DNA of 64,000 bases from the NCBI GenBank assembly GCA_947259405.1, contig CAMYLY010000011.1:62001-126000 (forward strand), written 5' to 3'. Source of the DNA: an uncultured Gemmatimonadales bacterium (GTDB lineage: Bacteria > Gemmatimonadota > Gemmatimonadetes > Gemmatimonadales > GWC2-71-9). Every line of letters starts with the position of its first letter. Positions within the stretch are counted from its first letter, which is position 1. The notes under the pieces were generated by a model. That model was not told where the DNA came from. It saw only the letters and a program-made list of their open reading frames with translations, and did not search any database. The translations under genes and the position numbers were made by a program. Below are positions 61,705-64,000 of this stretch, piece after piece.

Positions 61705-62232
61705 ATGACTGACGAGCAAAAGTCCCCAGCTGAACTCCTCGAGGAACTCGAAACGCTTCGCACCCGCGTCGCGGAGCTCGACCGAGCGGTCCGCCAGCTT
61801 CGCATATCTGAAATGGAACTCGCAACGAACGCCTATCGGCTGCAGAGTATCCTCGACAACACCACGGCCGTGATCTACGTGAAGGACTTGGAGGGACACT
61901 ACTTCACGGTGAATCACCAATACGAGCAGCTTTTCGACGTCAAACGCGAGGACATGCTCGGGCGTACCGATTTCGAGATCTTCCCCAAAGACATGGCGGA
62001 GGCCTTCCGCGCGAACGATCTCAAGGTGATTGAAGCCGATGCGCCACTGGAGTTCGAAGAGGTGGCCCCTCACGACGACGGACCGCACACATACATCTCG
62101 ATCAAATTCCCACTGCGCAATAGCCTCGGGAACCTCGAAGCCGTCGGTGGTATCTCGACCGACATCACCGAGCGGAAGAATATCGAGGAGGAACTTCGCG
62201 TCGCCCTCGAGCGCCTCAAGAAACACGAGTAG
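61705..62232 (+). CDS. PAS-domain protein with coiled-coil ends
   Basis: 175 residues from ATG 61705 (GTG 61699 in frame). Residues ~5-40 form a coiled coil (ELLEELETLRTRVAELDRAVRQL). A single PAS domain spans ~45-160 (LQSILDNTTAVIYVKDLEGHYFTVN, FEIFPKDMAEAF, GISTDITERKNIEEEL), and a helix ends in LKKHE. No kinase or cyclase is attached; perhaps a free sensor module acting on a partner. No neighbour is obviously linked. Confidence 0.88.
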   Translation: MTDEQKSPAELLEELETLRTRVAELDRAVRQLRISEMELATNAYRLQSILDNTTAVIYVKDLEGHYFTVNHQYEQLFDVKREDMLGRTDFEIFPKDMAEAFRANDLKVIEADAPLEFEEVAPHDDGPHTYISIKFPLRNSLGNLEAVGGISTDITERKNIEEELRVALERLKKHE

Positions 62233-62250
62233 GCCCGAACGCTGATCCCG

Positions 62251-62790
62251 CTAGAACGTCATCTGCAACCCGATGTCCGTCCCGCCCTGAGAACCACGGC
62301 GAACGAGAGGACTCACCGTCAACCGCGGTGACGTCATGACCTCCGTGAACACGACCGCGGCCACCTGCACGGCCCCGGCAATGCCGAGCAGGACACCAGA
62401 CTCTACGGCAACACCGCTGACCGCTCCTGCCGTACCGATCGCGATGCTCACACCGTAGTCCGCGAGCAGGGATCCGCGTCCCCGGTTCCCGACGTGGGCG
62501 CCAAGCGGCAGCAGGACGATCTCGCCGATCATGGCACCGAGGACAATGCCGTCGATGGCACAAAGGTCCTGACACGATGGAGTGAGCGCGACATCGATCG
62601 CGCCACCCGCAAATGCGCCTCCCACGAACCCCACACCGCCACCGAGAATGGCGCCGGCGATAGTCCCCGGGACCGATGCGTCCCGATTTCCATCCTGCGC
62701 CTGAAGAGCCGGCACATGGAACACGACGGCCAGAATTGCCACGCGTGCAACGCCACGAAATGGTGCTGGTTTCACTCGCCCCCGTATCAC
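62251..62790 (-). CDS. glycine-zipper-type secreted/membrane protein
   Basis: 179 residues. Signal peptide (VAILAVVFHVPALQAQ), then glycine-rich hydrophobic stretches (IAGAILGGGVGFVGGAFAGGA, IGTAGAVSGVAVESGVLLGIAGA) typical of glycine-zipper proteins, and a C-terminal RRGSQGGTDIGLQMTF. One pair of Cys (PSCQDLC). Function unknown. Confidence 0.65.
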   Translation of the reverse strand: MIRGRVKPAPFRGVARVAILAVVFHVPALQAQDGNRDASVPGTIAGAILGGGVGFVGGAFAGGAIDVALTPSCQDLCAIDGIVLGAMIGEIVLLPLGAHVGNRGRGSLLADYGVSIAIGTAGAVSGVAVESGVLLGIAGAVQVAAVVFTEVMTSPRLTVSPLVRRGSQGGTDIGLQMTF

Positions 62791-62994
62791 GCTCAGCGTC
62801 GACCTGCGACCCCCAATCTATCCTCCGTTGGAGTCTCGGGAGGGTAAAAAGCACGTCTCTGACCAATTGTGATGACCCTCACGGCACTTCCCGGTACCCG
62901 GTGTTAACTGGGGGGATAGTTAGCGCGTTCGGGTACCGCCATCGACACCGGTTTGGCTTCCGAAGCCTAAGTAACGCAAGCTTTTATCTTCAGC

Positions 62995-63660
62995 ATGGGG
63001 GTCGCGTTCGTGACCCACGGATGGGATGTTCGTCATCTCTTGCCGCTCGGCGCCATGGCCGTGGCAGCCTGCGGCCTCGGCAGCGCCCCGCCGGCTCCCA
63101 GCCCGAACATCCATCAAGTACAAGGCAGCCTGAGGGTCTTGATCGAGCAACTCGCCATGCTTCCGCGACCCGCCGTCGTGATGCTGGAGCCGTTACAGGA
63201 CGTGCGGGTCCCACCGTCGCGGGACCGCGTCGTGCGGGTGGCGTCATCGGGCGACGTGTTCGACCCACAGTTCGTCGTCGCGGACACGGGGGATACGATC
63301 GTGTTCGTCAATCAAGGTGCCTTGAAGCACGATCTGTTCTCGCCTGACATCGGCATGGACGTGTCGTTTCCGGTCGACCCACGCTCTGAGTTCTGGTCGT
63401 TGAATTTTCTGGGAGCGGGAAGACGGAGCTTCTTCTGTTCGCTCCACCCGGATGAGGCATTCTCCATCTTCGTAAGCAACACCCCGTTTCGCGCTGTGGT
63501 CGACCGCAAAGGGAGGTACAGGATCACCCAGGTACCAGCGGGAACGTACCGACTCGCGATTTGGAGCGAAGCGGCGACCGGACCGATCCGGACCGTCCAC
63601 GTGAACGGGCGCGGCGCCATCGTGGAGAACATCTGGCTCGACCCGGAGCGGCTCGAGTAG
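62995..63660 (+). CDS. cupredoxin-like lipoprotein with CarboxypepD_reg tail (second copy)
   Basis: 221 residues; lipobox AVAAC. Copper-ligand candidates lie in LKHDLFS (His) and FFCSLHPDEA (Cys, His), the same plan as the protein at 25653-26399, followed by a regulatory-like domain (DRKGRYRITQVPAGTYRLAIW). It is directly upstream of the membrane sensor, sharing one base (TAGTG), so it may feed or sense through that protein. Start 62995 is the first ATG; a GTG 15 bases on is possible. Confidence 0.75.
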   Translation: MGVAFVTHGWDVRHLLPLGAMAVAACGLGSAPPAPSPNIHQVQGSLRVLIEQLAMLPRPAVVMLEPLQDVRVPPSRDRVVRVASSGDVFDPQFVVADTGDTIVFVNQGALKHDLFSPDIGMDVSFPVDPRSEFWSLNFLGAGRRSFFCSLHPDEAFSIFVSNTPFRAVVDRKGRYRITQVPAGTYRLAIWSEAATGPIRTVHVNGRGAIVENIWLDPERLE

Positions 63661-64000
63661 TGACGCTCCCGACAATCAGATTGGGCCTCGTCGCCCGACT
63701 TGCGGTCCTGCTCGGGGGTCTCGCGGCGATCTCGACGGTCCTCGCGCTGTTCATTCAGGACCGGGCATTGAACGCGGATCTCCACTCGGCCGCACAATCC
63801 CGACTCCATGGCGCCGCTGTGGCGGCCGAGCGACTGACCGCCGATCATCTACGCAGCGTCGCGTACCGCTACTCGGCCATCAGCCGGACTCCGGAGTTCC
63901 GGGCCAACCTCGATGCGGGGCACCGTCCCACCCTATCGTTCTACGCCAAGCAATTGGCGAAAGACCAAGGTGCCGCAGCGGTCGTCTTCACGCTCGCCTC
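63660..64000 (+). CDS. membrane sensor protein, 3' truncated
   Basis: GTG at 63660 overlaps the stop of the cupredoxin gene by one base. The 113 visible residues have an N-terminal helix (LVARLAVLLGGLAAISTVLALFI) followed by a charged helical extracytoplasmic segment (HSAAQSRLHGAAVAAERLTADHL). It runs off the right edge. Likely the sensory half of a histidine kinase, cyclase or chemoreceptor; which one cannot be told from here. Confidence 0.75.
   Translation, partial: MTLPTIRLGLVARLAVLLGGLAAISTVLALFIQDRALNADLHSAAQSRLHGAAVAAERLTADHLRSVAYRYSAISRTPEFRANLDAGHRPTLSFYAKQLAKDQGAAAVVFTLA

Noticed and set aside
1-64000. tRNA, rRNA, CRISPR arrays, insertion sequences, prophage
   Set aside because: I found no cloverleaf with a T-loop GTTCGA in context, no regular spaced repeats, and no transposase, integrase or phage-structural protein.

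Overview
High-GC bacterial chromosome with no tRNA, rRNA, insertion sequence, prophage or CRISPR visible to me. Many secreted or outer-membrane proteins start with a hydrophobic signal ending in A-Q. There are DUF5916 and carboxypeptidase-regulatory-like proteins, an FG-GAP/UnbV plus TPR lipoprotein pair, amidohydrolase and serine hydrolase lipoproteins, a Ser/Thr kinase with Big-type domains, Ku/LigD and a caa3-like oxidase. Together these suggest an aerobic Gemmatimonadota-type Gram-negative organism. That is inference from gene content, not from a marker gene. Coding density is very high, start/stop overlaps (ATGA or GTGA) are common, and no gene-free gap exceeds 300 bases.

Layout. 1-3545 (+): end of an FG-GAP/UnbV protein, a TPR lipoprotein, a serine hydrolase. 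3564-4862 (-): a secreted protein with three PPC-like repeats. 4961-7430 (+): modABC molybdate transporter. 7456-12157: a YkvI-like membrane protein, DUF72, and the operon D-aminoacylase-like / alpha-beta hydrolase / EVE. 12221-16065: divergent ligD and ku (NHEJ repair) plus a VOC protein. 16239-21392: CarboxypepD_reg protein, membrane-anchored dihaem cytochrome c, DUF5916 protein.

21442-37326 is the centrepiece, a respiratory region transcribed leftwards. In transcription order: a four-helix membrane protein, an Mrp-like ATPase, a zinc-ribbon/PCP_red protein, a ferredoxin, a universal-stress protein with two PCP_red domains, a radical SAM/SPASM protein with a PCP_red domain, a large CydA-like protein without CydB, three membrane-bound c-type cytochromes, a cupredoxin-like lipoprotein, and an A-type haem-copper oxidase (subunits II, I, III, IV). 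A HmuY-like protein is divergent at the head. The repeated PCP_red domain across otherwise unrelated proteins, next to an unusual bd-like core, is the best candidate here for an undescribed assembly or maturation system.

37335-51801 (mostly -): CPBP protease, TauE/SafE exporter, Rieske-glutamate synthase fusion, SSS symporter with its DUF4212 subunit, then a long run (HEAT-cyclophilin, PH-like protein, periplasmic arginase-like protein, GIDE-domain protein, homocysteine S-methyltransferase, FabH, TPR fragment, amidase). 51907-57094 (+): lone receiver, globin, zinc-ribbon Ser/Thr kinase with Big domains, outer-membrane protein, YbaK-type deacylase. 57107-64000: hypothetical lipoproteins, a DUF2279 gene broken by a one-base frameshift at a C6 run, DUF481, a PAS protein, a second cupredoxin-like lipoprotein and the start of a membrane sensor.
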